Of a stretch of DNA of 64,000 bases, positions 44,786 through 57,331 are shown piece by piece (the stretch's first letter is position 1; each line of letters opens with the position of its first letter). The notes beneath the pieces are model-generated. The model was not told the DNA's origin. It saw only the letters and a program-made list of their open reading frames with translations, and searched no databases. The position numbers were made by a program, and so were the translations under genes. Source of the stretch: Pollenia angustigena (Eukaryota; Arthropoda; Insecta; Diptera; Polleniidae); the NCBI GenBank assembly GCA_930367215.1, contig OV884060.1:103316151-103380150 (forward strand). The letters run 5' to 3'.

Positions 44786-46247
44786 ATGAGTACGAACAGT
44801 GAAACAACACTAAGACAAAATGAAAGAAACGTTTACGTTTTATTTAATGCAAATGAAAATAATGCAGAAATAAATAAAACAAAACAAAACAATATAAACT
44901 ATTTAACGGCTAAGCCAATTACTCGAACACGTTCCCTATCACCCTCGGTGTTTACAAACACAGTGGATAGTGACTCATTAAAAAAACTACAACTAGATTT
45001 GGTGACAAGTGTTGCCAGGCCAGCAAGTATTGCCGTGATGTCAAAAACAAATTTAGTGGGAAATGATACCATGAACTCAAACACAAAAAGTTGTCAGAAG
45101 CCTACAGTACAAGTTGGCATGAACAGGTACATAACAGTGCTTAAACGGGGACGCAGCCCTACCTCTGCAGCAGTTGCTTCGGCCTCAAAAGTACCATCTT
45201 TTGATAAAATAAATACTCAAAATCGTTTTGCAATTCTGGAGGATGAATCCACCAAACATCATTAAACCATCCAAGCCCCCCCCGATATATCTTAGGGAGC
45301 AAAATTCAAATGAGCTCATAAAGAGTTTGATATCGGTGATAGGTGAAAATTCGTTTTACGTAGCGGCTATCAAGCGTGGAAGTATAAACGAGACAAAAAT
45401 ACAAGTCAATCATGAGAATGATTTTCGCAAAATAGTAAACAACTTTGAAACACTTAAAAAAAACTTTTATACCTACCAACTGAAAAGCAGTAAAGGTCTA
45501 CAGGTAGTGATTAAGGGTATTGACTCATGTGTGGACCCAGAAGAGGTTAAAACATTCCTAGAAGAAAAAGGCTTCAAGGTAAAACATGTACTAAATATTA
45601 AAAATAGAGAAAAAATTCCCCAACCACTTTTTCGAGTGGATTTTGAACCCGGCGACGTAAAACTTAAAAAAAAAATGAAGCACTTCCTATTTACAATTTA
45701 AAATATATTCTCTACAGAAGAATAACTATAGAAGAGCAGCACAAAAAAATTGACCTGTTTAGTGCTTAAACTACCAAGAATTTGGGTAAACCAAGGCATA
45801 CTGCTACTTTCCCCCTCTCTGCGTAGTTTCTTGCGATAAGTCTAAAACCGACCCCAACGTAAAAAAAAATGTAGCAACTGTGGCAGTAATCACACTGCCA
45901 ATTATAGAGGATGCCCTGTATATAATATCGTCAAGCAGACGGTTGAACCGAAAACAAATACCCCTCAATTACAGGTTGCAAATCAAGTAAACACAAATGC
46001 AATTCAAGCCCCCCAGCCTAGTAACAACAGAACCTCTTACGCTAACGTCCTAAAATCAAACCATCAGCCAATGCAAGGTGCCTCGCCAAGTAATGATGAA
46101 ACTCCGGTTTCTAATTTAAGTCGTTTAGAAAAAACCATGGAAACATTAGTGCAAACAGTAAACAATTTTACGAACACAATGGGTAATATGATGCAGGAAA
46201 TGCTTAGAATGCAATCGATGTTATTGCAAGCTATACTTAACAAACCA
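44786..46247 (+). pseudogene. LINE copy 1 ORF1 (gag-like nucleic-acid-binding protein), broken
   Basis: Frame 44786-45265 is the N-terminal, Ser/Asn-rich part (RTRSLSPS). It shifts frame near 45265, and 45228-45701 carries the conserved middle (KPPPIYLREQNSNE, FYVAAIKRGS, an RRM-like and PRE-C2HC-like region). Zinc knuckles follow: a degraded first one near 45750, where a TAG stands before the first Cys and a Tyr replaces a Cys; a second one largely lost to a 24-bp deletion near 45823; and CSNCGSNHTANYRGC at about 45873. The tail is helical with MQEMLRMQSMLLQAIL-like sequence before the stop at 46246. The frameshift and the TAG are shared with copy 2. Confidence 0.75.
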
Positions 46248-48922
46248 TGAACTGTTTAAAAATTTGTTTTTATAACGCAAACGGCATCCGCCAACATAAA
46301 AATGAATTAGAATACTTTCTTAAGAATAATCAAATTGATGTCATGATGATTTCTGAAACTCATTTGACCTAAAGAAATACGTTTAAAATAAATGGTTATA
46401 TACTATATGATACCAAGGACCCACGAGATAGAACTTGTGGAGGTTCTGCCATTTTAATAAAAACCCGAGTCAAACACTACGTAATGTGTGATCATCGTGA
46501 AGATTATCTCCAAGCAACGAACATTTGCGTTGAGGAATTAAATAGAAACCTAGTAATTTCATCGTTATACTCCCCGCATAGATTTTCAATATCGGAGGAC
46601 CAATATTATAAATATTTTAAATCATTAGGACCGTGTTTCCTAGCCGCTGGCTATTATAACGCTAAACATACCTTCTGGGGGTCGCGACTTATAACACCAA
46701 AGGGTCGTGTTTTATTTAACACAATTTCCGAAATGGATTTAAATGTGGTAGCGAGCGGACAACCAACATATTGGCCCACTGATCATCAAAAAATACCAGA
46801 TGTCATAGATTTCGGCGTGGTTAAAAACATTCCCATAGAAACGATTCATGTTGAAGCCTCCCTAGAATTATCATCCGACCACACACCTACAATTATTACT
46901 ATTATGAACCCCAATAGAATTGTACCTCGGACTGGTTACATAGCGACGGCAGCTACGCAAATTAATTGCTTAAAATATAAAAAATATCTCAGTACCCATT
47001 GCACAGAAAATGTTCCGCTCAGTACACCGGATTATGTAGATCGCTCTATTGACAATTTTGACAGTTTTCTGAAACTAGCTGTTCAACATTCCAGCGATAC
47101 CCCCAAAAAAATTTAAAGTAATAAAATATATTCTTCAGATGTCGAGCGGCTCTTGACTGAAAAAAGGAGAGTTCGAAGAGAGTGGCAACTTTACAGATCC
47201 CCGCAACTTAAGATTTTATTAAAAGAGTGCACAAAAAATCTAAGAAAGTTACTGCAGAATCAGAAAACGGCTTCTCTAGAAAAATATCTTACGGAACTTG
47301 ATGCAACTCCACAATCTGACTACTCATTATGGCGTGCAGCTAGAAATCTAAAAAGGCCAGTTATATCTAAGCCACCATTAAGAAACATGAATGGTAATTG
47401 GGCAAGAAACGATATTGAAAAAGGAAATCAGTTTGTTAGTCACTTGAAAAACGTATTTACACCAAATATATTTCACAATATTGCGGTCGAGTTACCACCT
47501 GTTGCTGCTAGAGCAGCTATTCCCCTCAGATTTGAGTTAAGAGAAATCGAAAAGGCTATTTGTGACTTAAACACTAAGAAGGCACCTGGTATTGATAAAA
47601 TCAGTAATAAAATGATTTTGGAGCTACCGCGCATAGCAAAGAAAATTATTCTTTTTATTTTTAATGCTATTTTACGCCTTGAATTCTATCCTCAAAAATG
47701 GAAGGTTTCCTTAGTTACCATGATACCAAAGCCAGGTAAAGATCATACAAAAGTTGAGTCTTATAGGCCTATTAGCTTATTATCAAATATGTCAAAGCTG
47801 TTTGAGAAATTATTAGTTTCAAAACTAACACCGATTTTAAGTGTAAATAGATATATTCCAAGCCATCAGTTCGGATTTAGAAGAAAACACAGCACAATCG
47901 AACAGACTCATCGAATAGTAAATGCAATAAGAAAAGCATTTGAAGAAAAGAACTATTGCTCAGCAATCTTCATCGATGTTTCGCAAGCTTTTGATAAAGT
48001 CTGGCATGAAGGCTTATTACATAAATTGAAGCAAAATTTACCAGCAAACACACACAAGCTGCTAGAAAGCTACTTAGTCGGTCGTCAATTTATTATTAAA
48101 GAAGGAAATTTCTTAAGTTCACCTCAGCCCATTGCCGCTGGAGTCCCACAAGGCAGCATCCTGGGCCCCCTATTATACTTAATTTATACTTCGGACATGC
48201 GAAGAAGCAACTATACACAAACTTCAACATTTGCAGACGATACAGCTTTTCTAAGCGTCCACGAAAATGAAGCATCGCGTTACTTACAGCATCATATATT
48301 TCAACTAGAAATATGGTTACGACAATGGAGGATAATGGTCAATGAGCAAAATGGCGTACATATAACATTCACTTTGCGCCGGGAATCTTGCCCCCCCCTC
48401 TATTACAATCAATAATCAAATAATTCCTCAACATTCGCATGTAAAATATCTCGGTACATATACATCTGGATCGGCGATTAACGTGGAAATGCCATATAGA
48501 GGCAAAATTAACTCAAATGAAACTAAAAGCCATTCAAATTCATTGGCTTATTGGAAGAAATTCTGTCTTTAGTCTCGATTGCAAGCTTCTACTTTACAAC
48601 TCTATCTTAAAACCTATCTGGTGCTACGGTATATAACTATGGGGCACTGCCTCGGCCTCTAATATCGACAAAATTCAAAGGCGCCAAAATAAACTTCTTC
48701 GAATAATCACAGCAGCTCCCTGGTATGTTAAAAATTCAAACATTCATAAGGATCTCAATGTGCCATTAGTTAAAACTATGATTACAAAATATGCAATAAA
48801 ATATTTAAAAAGGCTTGAACAACACCCAAATTCACTAGCTCGAAATATTTTAAATCATGGCGGCCACACTCGCTTAAGAAGAAGAGACACTGCAGCACTT
48901 ACCCAATTAGATGAGCGATAAA
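46248..48922 (+). pseudogene. LINE copy 1 ORF2 (AP endonuclease plus reverse transcriptase), broken
   Basis: Starts MNCLKICFYNANGI, the typical jockey-clade endonuclease opening. A TAA follows ISETHLT (about 46370). The endonuclease segment continues to about 47114, where another TAA follows DTPKKI. The block usually read GDxNAKH is GYYNAKH, losing a catalytic Asp. RT spans 47153-48415 with KKAPGIDKISN, SYRPISLLSN, QFGFRRKHST, FIDVSQAFDKVWH, PQGSILGPLLY and the active site TFADDTAF. A small insertion in a C-run near 48393 shifts the frame, and four extra bases near 48453 shift it again. The remaining C-terminal region lies in a third frame to about 48922. Confidence 0.85.
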
Positions 48923-49079
48923 CACCTATAAAAGTGAACAGAACCCGTGATGAAGAAAATTTTGTCTGGCACTGGCAGGACATAAAATAACGTATTAGGT
49001 TAAGATTTGATTAATTATTGTTAGTTCATATTTAATATATGAAGATTCAATAAAAAATAATGACAAAAAAAAAAAAGGA

Positions 49080-49826
49080 ACAATTGATCTTAGTTTTACT
49101 ATTTTAAATGTTTTAGGTATTTCAATGCCGAAAATTAAATGAGAATTGTTTAAAATTGCTGTTCCGAGTTGTATATATTTAAGTTTATTATAGTCAATTT
49201 CATACTTTTGTATTTCATAACTTGTTAAAATATTTGGATGTACAATATTATGTTGTGCAGATATTACATTATCTTGTAACTGTTCTATTTTATTTTTTAA
49301 CAATTGTATGTTAGTCATTTGTTCCAAATATATATTTTTCTTGTTTTCTATTTCCAAAATTTTACTTATAGAATTTATTTCTCTTTCTATTGTCGTTCTA
49401 TCATTACTTATAACTAGTTTTAAATGGTTTAGAGTTTCATTAAAATAATCATCAATTAATATTTGTTGGTTATTATTTTCCGTTATTTCATTAATGTTTA
49501 AAAGATGGTTTTGTATGTTCCGTCTGTCCTCTTCGTCCATTGTTCCAATTACCATTTAGACATACTTCCTATTTTATTTATGAGTCCCCTTCTCTGTCTG
49601 TTTCGTTTCGGTATTAAAGTCATTAATTTATTCCTGGTGTCCATTAATTCTAACTGAAGCAAATTTTTATTCTCTACTTTCATTAAAATAATATTCTCCG
49701 TTATGTTATTCAGAATGTCCTCTATTTCGTTTAGGTTAATTATATGAAGTATTATGTCCGATTAATTAACGATTTCCTTATTTTTCACAAAAATATCTAT
49801 AAATCCCATTTGATTTGTCAGACGTT
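49080..49826 (-). pseudogene. env: Env (insect-retrovirus F-like envelope protein), N-terminal part, broken
   Basis: Envelope glycoprotein relative of baculovirus F proteins. The frame 49555-48995 follows an in-frame stop at about 49557; before it, on the same strand, a basic RNRQRR cluster followed by GLIN (about 49580-49600) has the layout of the furin site and fusion-peptide start of errantivirus Env. The next segment is rich in heptad-like Leu/Ile/Asn (about 49490-49260), as in the coiled-coil region of F proteins. The gene ends where the LINE poly(A) begins, so the membrane anchor is absent. Another stop lies in the N-terminal portion near 49760. It is not functional. Confidence 0.75.
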
Positions 49827-49843
49827 CTGTAGTCATCATTCCC

Positions 49844-50858
49844 TTAATTATCGGTATCCCTATTAGTATTGTCATCAGTGTTGTCCATATCGGAAAATTT
49901 TAAAGGTCGTTTAATATTACAATTATGTACTCTGTCTAACTTGGATTTTCTGTATTTTGGTTGTTCCTTATGTCTAACTGCCTTATAGTTTTTAACAAAT
50001 CCTTCCTCTCTGTTTTCCGTATACTCTTCCCTATTTTCGTTCAATTTATTTATTATTTTTCTTTTGTTATCTTCTAAATTCTTTCTAACTGTATTATTGT
50101 TAATTTTCCCCAAATGGACATCACTAGGTGTACATTTAATGCTCGAATGATAGCGGTTGTTATAATTTCGAATAGCCCTCTGAATCAATTGTTTCGTTGG
50201 GATTTCCTTCTCTATTTTATTCAATATTCTAAATTTTTCAGCAATTGCATTATGCGTTACCTGTATGACTATTTGGTTTAGTTAGATGTAATTCAACGTT
50301 TTCCTTTTCTAAAAATTCTTTTACTCTGATAGCTTTAAATTCATTGTCCGCCATTATCTTTCCGGGTTTTCCTATTTTAGCAAAGTGATCTTCTAATTGT
50401 TCTATAATTGTTACGTGATTTCTGTCGTTGATTGGGTAAGCTGCTCCGAATTTGGAAAATGTATCTATTACTGTTAAAAAATGGTTTCCCTTAATTACAT
50501 AAGTATCTTTATGTATAATTTCGTTCTTCCCCGATGGTGTTTCCGTAATTGCAAATTTTGGCTTAATTGGTCTCCTATCATACTTCACTTCCTGGCATAT
50601 TTCACATTGATTAATGACTATTTGAATTAATTCCATTAGCTTTGGATAGTATATTTTGTATTTTATCTGATTATATGTTTCAATAATGCCTGAGTGCATA
50701 CTTTCTCTAACATGGTAAAGAGATATTTGTTTAACTGCCTCTACATCGGTTTCTATAGCTTGTGCCCGCATAGTGCACTTTATAAATTCTATCTGTTTGT
50801 CATTAGAGAACATTTCTATTACCTTTTCCTGAACCATATTGTAACTATGTTCGGACAA
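49844..50858 (-). pseudogene. pol: Integrase of the errantivirus element
   Basis: Frames 50858-50250 and 50224-49844. The first holds the HHCC region (H of YHVRESMHSG, then CEICQEVK) and core acids: Asp in IIHKDTYVI and Asp in MADNEFKA. It ends in NSHTGNA just where the catalytic Glu is expected; a one-base-type frameshift there moves the rest into the second frame (IRNYNNRYHSSIKCTPSDV and a charged C-terminal tail). Confidence 0.83.
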
Positions 50859-50897
50859 TTCCGAAAATATGCCTATCTTTCCCTTGTTGATATATTT

Positions 50898-51456
50898 TCA
50901 AAATATTTCTCCCATTCTATTAAAATCTGCTTCTGCTATAAAAATAATTCTTTTACCGTGTAAAATCTTCATTTCCTCGACCTTGTTATCTGTTAATATA
51001 ATTTGTGTTCCATATTTATTGACTATTTCGTCTTTAATATAAAAATGATCATGCAAATTTTCCTCCACTGAATGAACTGTTACCATAGATACATCATCAT
51101 CTTCTATATTTTCTATTATGTTAAGATCTGATTCATTATCCGAATTCTCCCGAATATTTTCTCTGTTTCCTTCTTTTTCTTCATTAGCATTTTCTATTCT
51201 ACTTAAAAAATCTGCTACTCTATTCTCCTTTCCTTTTATGTACTCTATCTCGAAATCATATTCTCCTAGTTTCAGAAGCCATCTTTGATGTCTCGGAGAC
51301 ATATCTGTTTCTTTATATTTTGAGTGTAAAAACTTAATTGGTTGATGGTCCGTTAGAATTTGGAACTTTCTTCCATAAAGATATGGTCGTAAATAATTCA
51401 AACTCTATAATATGGCTAAAAACTCCGAATAGTTTCTTTCGTGGTTATTTAAAGTC
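50898..51456 (-). pseudogene. pol: RNase H, C-terminal part, and linker of the errantivirus pol
   Basis: NYLRPYLYGRKFQILTDHQP, then RHQRWLLKLGEYDFEIEYIKG and ADFLSR, the RNase H/connection end. It continues the frame that stops at about 54040 on the other side of the inserted 2.58-kb transposon. A stop near 51400 separates it from the insertion boundary. Confidence 0.82.
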
Positions 51457-52564
51457 CTGTACCTCGTTTCTGTATTTCTCGCTTCGTATAATTTTCCGCA
51501 TGAAACGTGTGAATTGCAACAAAAATAGTGTGAAATGAAACAAAAAATGGTTTTTCTCACGCAAGTGTTTCTGTATCTTTTCTTGGCGAGAATTATCTGT
51601 CATTTTAATAATTTTCCAGCAATTATTGGAAGGATGCAAGAAAAAGTGTTTCTATAACAATGTTTTGCGAAAAGTTTCTTTCAAGAACTGTCAAAATAAG
51701 TCGCATTTGAAATTGGTGGCGAGAAAAACAAAATGTAGATATTTTGAATTTAAAATATGTTTAAATACTATTTTTTTTAAATAAATAAAAAAATAGAAGG
51801 AATATAAATGATGAATGCATAATTTATATGATTAAAATAAACAAAAACCATTGTTATATTTTGTTATTTCAAATTTTTTTTAGCCTTTTCTTGTTTTGGT
51901 TTTAATCAGCGCTGCCAGATTAATTTGTGTCAAAATCGTCAATTTTCTGAGAAAAAAAATATAAAAGATCCTCCTTTTTTGTTTTAAAAATCGTGCAATT
52001 TAAATTAAATTTTAAACAAATTTGTTTCGAGTTTTATTAAAACATAATCAAACAAAAACAAAGTTAAAGTTCATGGGTATTTAATAATTTCTTTAAATTT
52101 ATATTTCTTTTGTTAAGCTGAAGGATAATTTTTTATAAAACTATTTATTTTCTTTAATCCGATAACAATTAAAAATTGTTTTTCCCTGAAGAAGTCACAC
52201 AAAGGCATGAGAAAATATCATATTAAACAAAAAATAAAATAAATGACCCATAACTATAGTCATAAACAAAGCATACTTTAAGAGTTCTAAAGTAAACTTT
52301 TATTAAAAATATGCTTTTGATCTACTATAGACAAGCAAAAGCATACTTTACACGTTAAACCCGATGTTAATTTTAAAACCAGCTGAAGTTGTGCTTAACT
52401 CATTTAACAACAGCATCAGCTGTTTTTCGCCAAATAAAAAAGTACTTGCAAAAAGTTAAAAATGTTTATGTTATAAGATGTTGGCTGATATTTTGCAATT
52501 ATTAATGATTTGCAGGAAAACTTTTATGGAAAGAAACACAAAATATATATGTATAGGCCCTAAT

Positions 52565-52605
52565 TGTGTGAAACGCTAGGCCAAAATTGCCTAGCGTTTT
52601 ACACA
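52565..52605. repeat. 17-bp-stem hairpin
   Basis: TGTGTGAAACGCTAGGC pairs with GCCTAGCGTTTTACACA across a 7-base loop, with one mismatch. Confidence 0.65.
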
Positions 52606-53583
52606 AAGTTTTGTAATTTTGTTGTTGCTTTCTACATAAAATCATATTGCGTGTTTCAACCGTACAAGATATGCAGTGTTTTATTTATATTTTAATTTTA
52701 AATGTCGGCTGCTTAAAGTTGCCACTTGCTTATATTTTGTTGTATGTTGTATGAACAATTTGCTACATTTGAGGTGGCACCCAGTTAAAGTCGGTTCAAT
52801 TTAAAACATACTTTAGTTTCGACTATAGTAGCAAAATATTTAAAAGAATGTTTTTATTTTAAAGTTGTTTTTAAATAGAATTTTTCTTGAAGAAATAATG
52901 GTTTTGGCCCAAAAATGTCCATATAAGATAAGAATATCAAAAGGGTGTTTCCACAGAAATTGACCCCTTATAGCTCAAAAATTAAATTTTTATTTTGAAT
53001 TAATTTTTCCGCTATTATACAAAATAAATGTATCATATTCCTAAAGATTAACTTTAATTTTATTTATACTAACAAAAATATATTTTTTTTGTCACCGATA
53101 ATAAATGAATTCACACGCAAAAAACTTGCAATTTTTATAATGTATTATTTAAACAAATCATTTCAAAGAATTAAATCAGATATTTAACTTGACATATCCT
53201 CTGCAAAATTTTACAAAACATGATGTTTGTTTCAGACATTTATAAAGTAACGGCCGTTACTTTGGATACACCCAAATATCAATCATATTTTGTTAATGTA
53301 TATAAGAAGTATTAAATGTTCAAAATAAGCCAAATCGGTCCATTTCTTTCCCTCGAAATTTTGCTTTTGCCGATACATTTTTCAGGGAAGAGGCAAACAA
53401 CTTCGAGGACAATTTTCATAAAAGGGATAAATAAAAAAATTTAAGCTGTCTTGTTTTTAAAGATATTTTTTTTACTAATAAACAAACATATTAAAATATT
53501 TAAAACTATTTTATTTCGAAGACTAAGGGGCAACGCCAACAATTTCATTGAAAGCAAAAAAAAAAACAAAAGTATTTTATAAA

Positions 53584-53700
53584 TTTGTTGTTACTTTCTA
53601 CAGAAATTCATTTTGTTTTTTCAATTTTCAACGCCACAAAATATAAAGTGTTTGAAATTTAAAAATTCAATATGAATTTCTATAGAAAGTAACAACAAAA
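53584..53700. repeat. Inverted repeat with 27-bp arms
   Basis: TTTGTTGTTACTTTCTACAG and onward (53584-53610) is mirrored at 53673-53700 with one mismatch, 62 bp apart. A third, partial copy (TTTTGTTGTTGCTTTCTACA) is at about 52617. Confidence 0.6.
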
Positions 53701-54042
53701 TTATAAAATATTTTTGATTTTGTTTTGGCTTTCGTCACTTTTTTAGAAAAATCATTAAATCGTCACTTTGCTAATTTCGGAACAAAAAATTGTCAAAATG
53801 ACAATAACTCGTCAAATCTGGCAGCCCCGTTTTTATTATATTTATTTCTTTTGTTGACGTTTCGCTTTTATTTGACACTTAATTACTGGAAATATTCCAG
53901 TATAAACAGAATTTGTTGTGTCTGTTTTCGCATTCAAATACAGAAACACTTTTATCTCATAAATCGAGAAACGATGGAATTTTTTGTTTCACACTTCATG
54001 TAAGAAATTTTACGATGCGAGAAATACAGAAACGAGGTACTG

Positions 54043-55067
54043 GATGCAAAACATATTGGGTGTCCTTCTTGCGATAAGACAGCACCAATTGCGTAGTTAG
54101 ATGCATCCGTGGTTAGAGTAAATTTCTTTTCAAAATTTGGGTATCTAAGAATTGGGTGTGATATAATTAAGATTTTCAATTTTTCGAATGCTTCTATATA
54201 CGCTGGGTCTTTAATATTTATCTTTACACCTTTTTTCAAATATTTTGTTATTGGCTGTGCTACTTTGGCATAGTCCCTTACAAATTTTCTGTAATAACCC
54301 GTTAGCCCTAAAAAACTTTTTATCTGTCTTTCAGTTTTGGGAATCTCTAGCTCTTTAATAACTTTAATTTTCTCTGGATTTGGCTTAAGTCCTTCACTTG
54401 TCAGAACGTGTCCCAAAAACTGGGTGTCTTTCTTCATAAAATTGCATTTGTCAATTTGTATTTTTAAGTTAGTCTGTTCCAGTACTTTAAATATGTCCGT
54501 TATAGCCCTCACATGTTCTTTTAGTGAAGTACTAAAAATGAGGATATCGTCAAGGTATACTACGCAAGTTCTATTTATGTAGTCCCTTAGTGTCTCGTTC
54601 ATTAATCGCTGAAAGGTCGCCGGTGCGTTCTTCAGTCCGAATGGCATTCGTGTGAACTTGTAGAGTCCCTGTGGTGTTACGAATGCTAATTTCTCTCTAT
54701 CCTGTTCTTCAATCAATATTTGATGATATCCCTTTGCTAAATCTATCGTTGTAAAATATTGAGCCCGTCCAAGTTTGTCTAAAATTGAATCTATATTCGG
54801 AAGTGGAAATTTATCGTCTATGGTTACTTCGTTGTCAGCCTTTTTGGGTACTACTATTAAAAGACTCGAATACCTGGAGTTACTTTTTCTAATTATTCCC
54901 TGCTCTTCCATTTCTTTTATTTGTCTTCGTACCTCTTCCTCGTGTTGTGGAGGGTATCTGTATAATTTAGAATTTATCTGCTCATTCGTTGTCGTCTTAA
55001 ATTCATGTTTTATGTCCGTTGTACTTGTTAACTGATCACCCTCTTTAAAAAATAAATTCTTAAATCT
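54043..55067 (-). pseudogene. pol: Reverse transcriptase and RNase H start of the errantivirus pol
   Basis: One open stretch (within the frame 55100-53952) with RT motifs FTTIDLAKGYHQILI, MPFGLKNAPATFQ, the active site VVYLDDILIF, FLGLTGYYRKFV, then the RNase H start TTDASNYAIGAVLSQ. It is intact between the two insertions and is the best-preserved part of the element. The last residues of the formal frame after ASS (about 54040 to 53952) are transposon TIR sequence. Confidence 0.88.
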
Positions 55068-55682
55068 ATTAAAAAGTAATTTCAATTTTTGGGAATACAA
55101 AATTTTAATTTCAAAAGTTTTTGCTATTCGAGCTTAATTCCCAGTTTTTATTCTTGACAAAAACACTTTAAATTTATTGTTGATGGGATAAGCTATTCCT
55201 ATGCATTTCACTGGTTGCTTAGGCCAGATCATCAGGAAACTTCATCCATAAAGATTTTAGACAAACTAAAGATATTAAACCAAATAAAACTGTTAAACGT
55301 ATAAGAATTATAGCAACAGTTCTACTTGTAACAATATCAAAGCTTGCACAAAACACATCAACAATAAACAACAGTGGGTTTATCTCATCTTACATTCCCC
55401 ACTACAATTAATTGAAATTCTCTCAACACTAATTGTAGTTGTAGGTAGGTTAAGAAAAACAAAATAAAAACAACAACAACTTACAAAAGATGTTGTCAAT
55501 TAAGTGTTTTTTAGGCCGTGCACTTGCCTGTTTATTATCAAAAAGTAATTTAAATTTTTGGGAATACAAAATTTTTATTTCAAAAGATTTTGCTATTCGT
55601 GCTTAATTCCCAGTTTTTATTCTTGACAAAAACACTTGAAATTTATTGTTGATGGGATAAGCTATTCATATGCATTTCACTG

Positions 55683-56273
55683 CCCAGCGGGAAAATGAGG
55701 AATTGATTACATAAATAATTAAAAAAATAATGCATTATTTTCGAAAGAATAATAATGCATTCATTGGAATCGAGAAGGTAATTTCATCAGACACAAAATT
55801 TAAGCACTGATTACCACGTCTATTCCCACATTTGCAGAACAAGGAATGTATTGTTTCTGTTAGTAACAATTATTCGTGTTTTTGCTTTACATACATATTT
55901 CCTTAATAAAAATCCATTATTTTTTGCTGCCTTTATGTCGCCTACTTATAATTTTTATTTTAGTCGCAGTTTGTGTTTGAAAGCGTACGGTCAAAGCACA
56001 AATTATATGTCTGTGGGTCAAAGTTATTTAAAGTAAACAGGTATTAAAAAATGTATTCCAAACGGCATTGGATAAGACTTTTATTATAAGACTTTTGAAT
56101 AATATAATTTATTCCAAAGAATGAATTATTAAATTCATTCGCAGGATACATTAAAATAATTCATTACAATCCTAGGACATGGTCTGTGTTAAGAATAATG
56201 AATTCTGGAATCAAATATCATACAAGATATGTATTACTTTCTCGATTCCTATTAATTCCATTTTCCCGCTGGG
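55683..56273. mobile_element. CCCAGCGGGAAAATG MITE, copy a (591 bp)
   Basis: TIR CCCAGCGGGAAAATG and mirror CATTTTCCCGCTGGG. TG on both sides; the unoccupied unit at 55210 reads CACTGGTTGC, so the duplication is 2 bp (TG). Confidence 0.85.
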
Positions 56274-56739
56274 TGGTTGCTTAGGCCAGATCATCAGGAA
56301 ACTTCATCCATAATTAGACAAACTAAAGATATTAAACCAAATAAAACTGTTAAACGTATAAGAATTATAGCAACAGTTCTACTTGTAACAATATCAAAGC
56401 TTGCACAAAACACATCAACAATAAACAACAGTGGGTTTATCTCATCTTACATTCCCCACTACAATTAATTGAAATTCTCTCAACACTAATTGTAGTTGTA
56501 GGTAGGTTAAGAAAAACAAAATAAAAACAACAACAACTTACAAAAGATGTTGTCAATTAAGTGTTTTTTAGGCCGTGCACTTGCCTGTTTATTATCAAAA
56601 AGTAATTTAAATTTTTGGGAATACAAAATTTTTATTTCAAAAGATTTTGCTATTCGTGCTTAATTCCCAGTTTTTATTCTTGACAAAAACACTTGAAATT
56701 TATTGTTGATGGGATAAGCTATTCATATGCATTTCACTG

Positions 56740-57331
56740 CCCAGCGGGAAAATGAGGAATTGATTACATAAATAATTAAAAAAATAATGCATTATTTTCG
56801 AAAGAATAATAATGCATTCATTGGAATCGAGAAGGTAATTTCATCAGACACAAAATTTAAGCACTGATTACCACGTCTATTCCCACATTTGCAGAACAAG
56901 GAATGTATTGTTTCTGTTAGTAACAATTATTCGTGTTTTTGCTTTACATACATATTTCCTTAATAAAAATCCGTTATTTTTTTGCTGCCTTTATGTCGCC
57001 TACTTATAATTTTTATTTTAGTCGCAGTTTGTGTTTGAAAGCGTACGGTCAAAGCACAAATTATATGTCTGTGGGTCAAAGTTATTTAAAGTAAACAGGT
57101 ATTAAAAAATGTATTCCAAACGGCATTGGAGAAGACTTTTATTATAAGACTTTTGAATAATATAATTTATTCCAAAGAATGAATTATTAAATTCATTCGC
57201 AGGATACATTAAAATAATTCATTACAATCCTAGGACATGGTCTGTGTTAAGAATAATGAATTCTGGAATCAAATATCATACAAGATATGTATTACTTTCT
57301 CGATTCCTATTAATTCCATTTTCCCGCTGGG
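56740..57331. mobile_element. CCCAGCGGGAAAATG MITE, copy b (592 bp)
   Basis: Nearly identical to copy a and at the same place in the next tandem unit, 1,057 bp downstream. It was therefore copied by tandem duplication and not by a second insertion. Confidence 0.85.

Larger units (their letters stand above)
44588..49076 (+). mobile_element. Jockey-like LINE, copy 1 (near full length, defective)
   Basis: ORF1 (gag-like, zinc knuckles), ORF2 (endonuclease and reverse transcriptase) and a 3' end with AATAAAAAATAATGAC then a 12-A tail at 49065-49076. The 5' end is uncertain: GAACAATT at 44580-44587 repeats the GAACAATT right after the tail (49078 onward), which may be the target duplication. The 3' junction lies inside the errantivirus env. 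Copy 2 runs in the opposite direction at 59749-64000. Confidence 0.85.
51460..54039. mobile_element. 2.58-kb TIR transposon inserted in RNase H, no transposase seen
   Basis: Both ends read TACCTCGTTTCTGTATTTCT inward and stay similar for about 55 bp. CTG is duplicated (51457-51459 and 54040-54042), and the interrupted pol sequence reads CCTGG. A 3-bp CWG duplication is known for some Harbinger elements. No transposase frame lies inside; the 92-codon frame at 53725-54003 runs into the TIR and has no domain. It contains a hairpin at 52565-52605 and an inverted pair at 53584/53700. Probably non-autonomous. Confidence 0.8.

Noticed and set aside
44580..49085. GAACAATT on both sides of LINE copy 1 as a certain target duplication
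   Set aside because: Only 8 bp in AT-rich DNA, and the sequence left of it does not continue env; kept as a possibility only.
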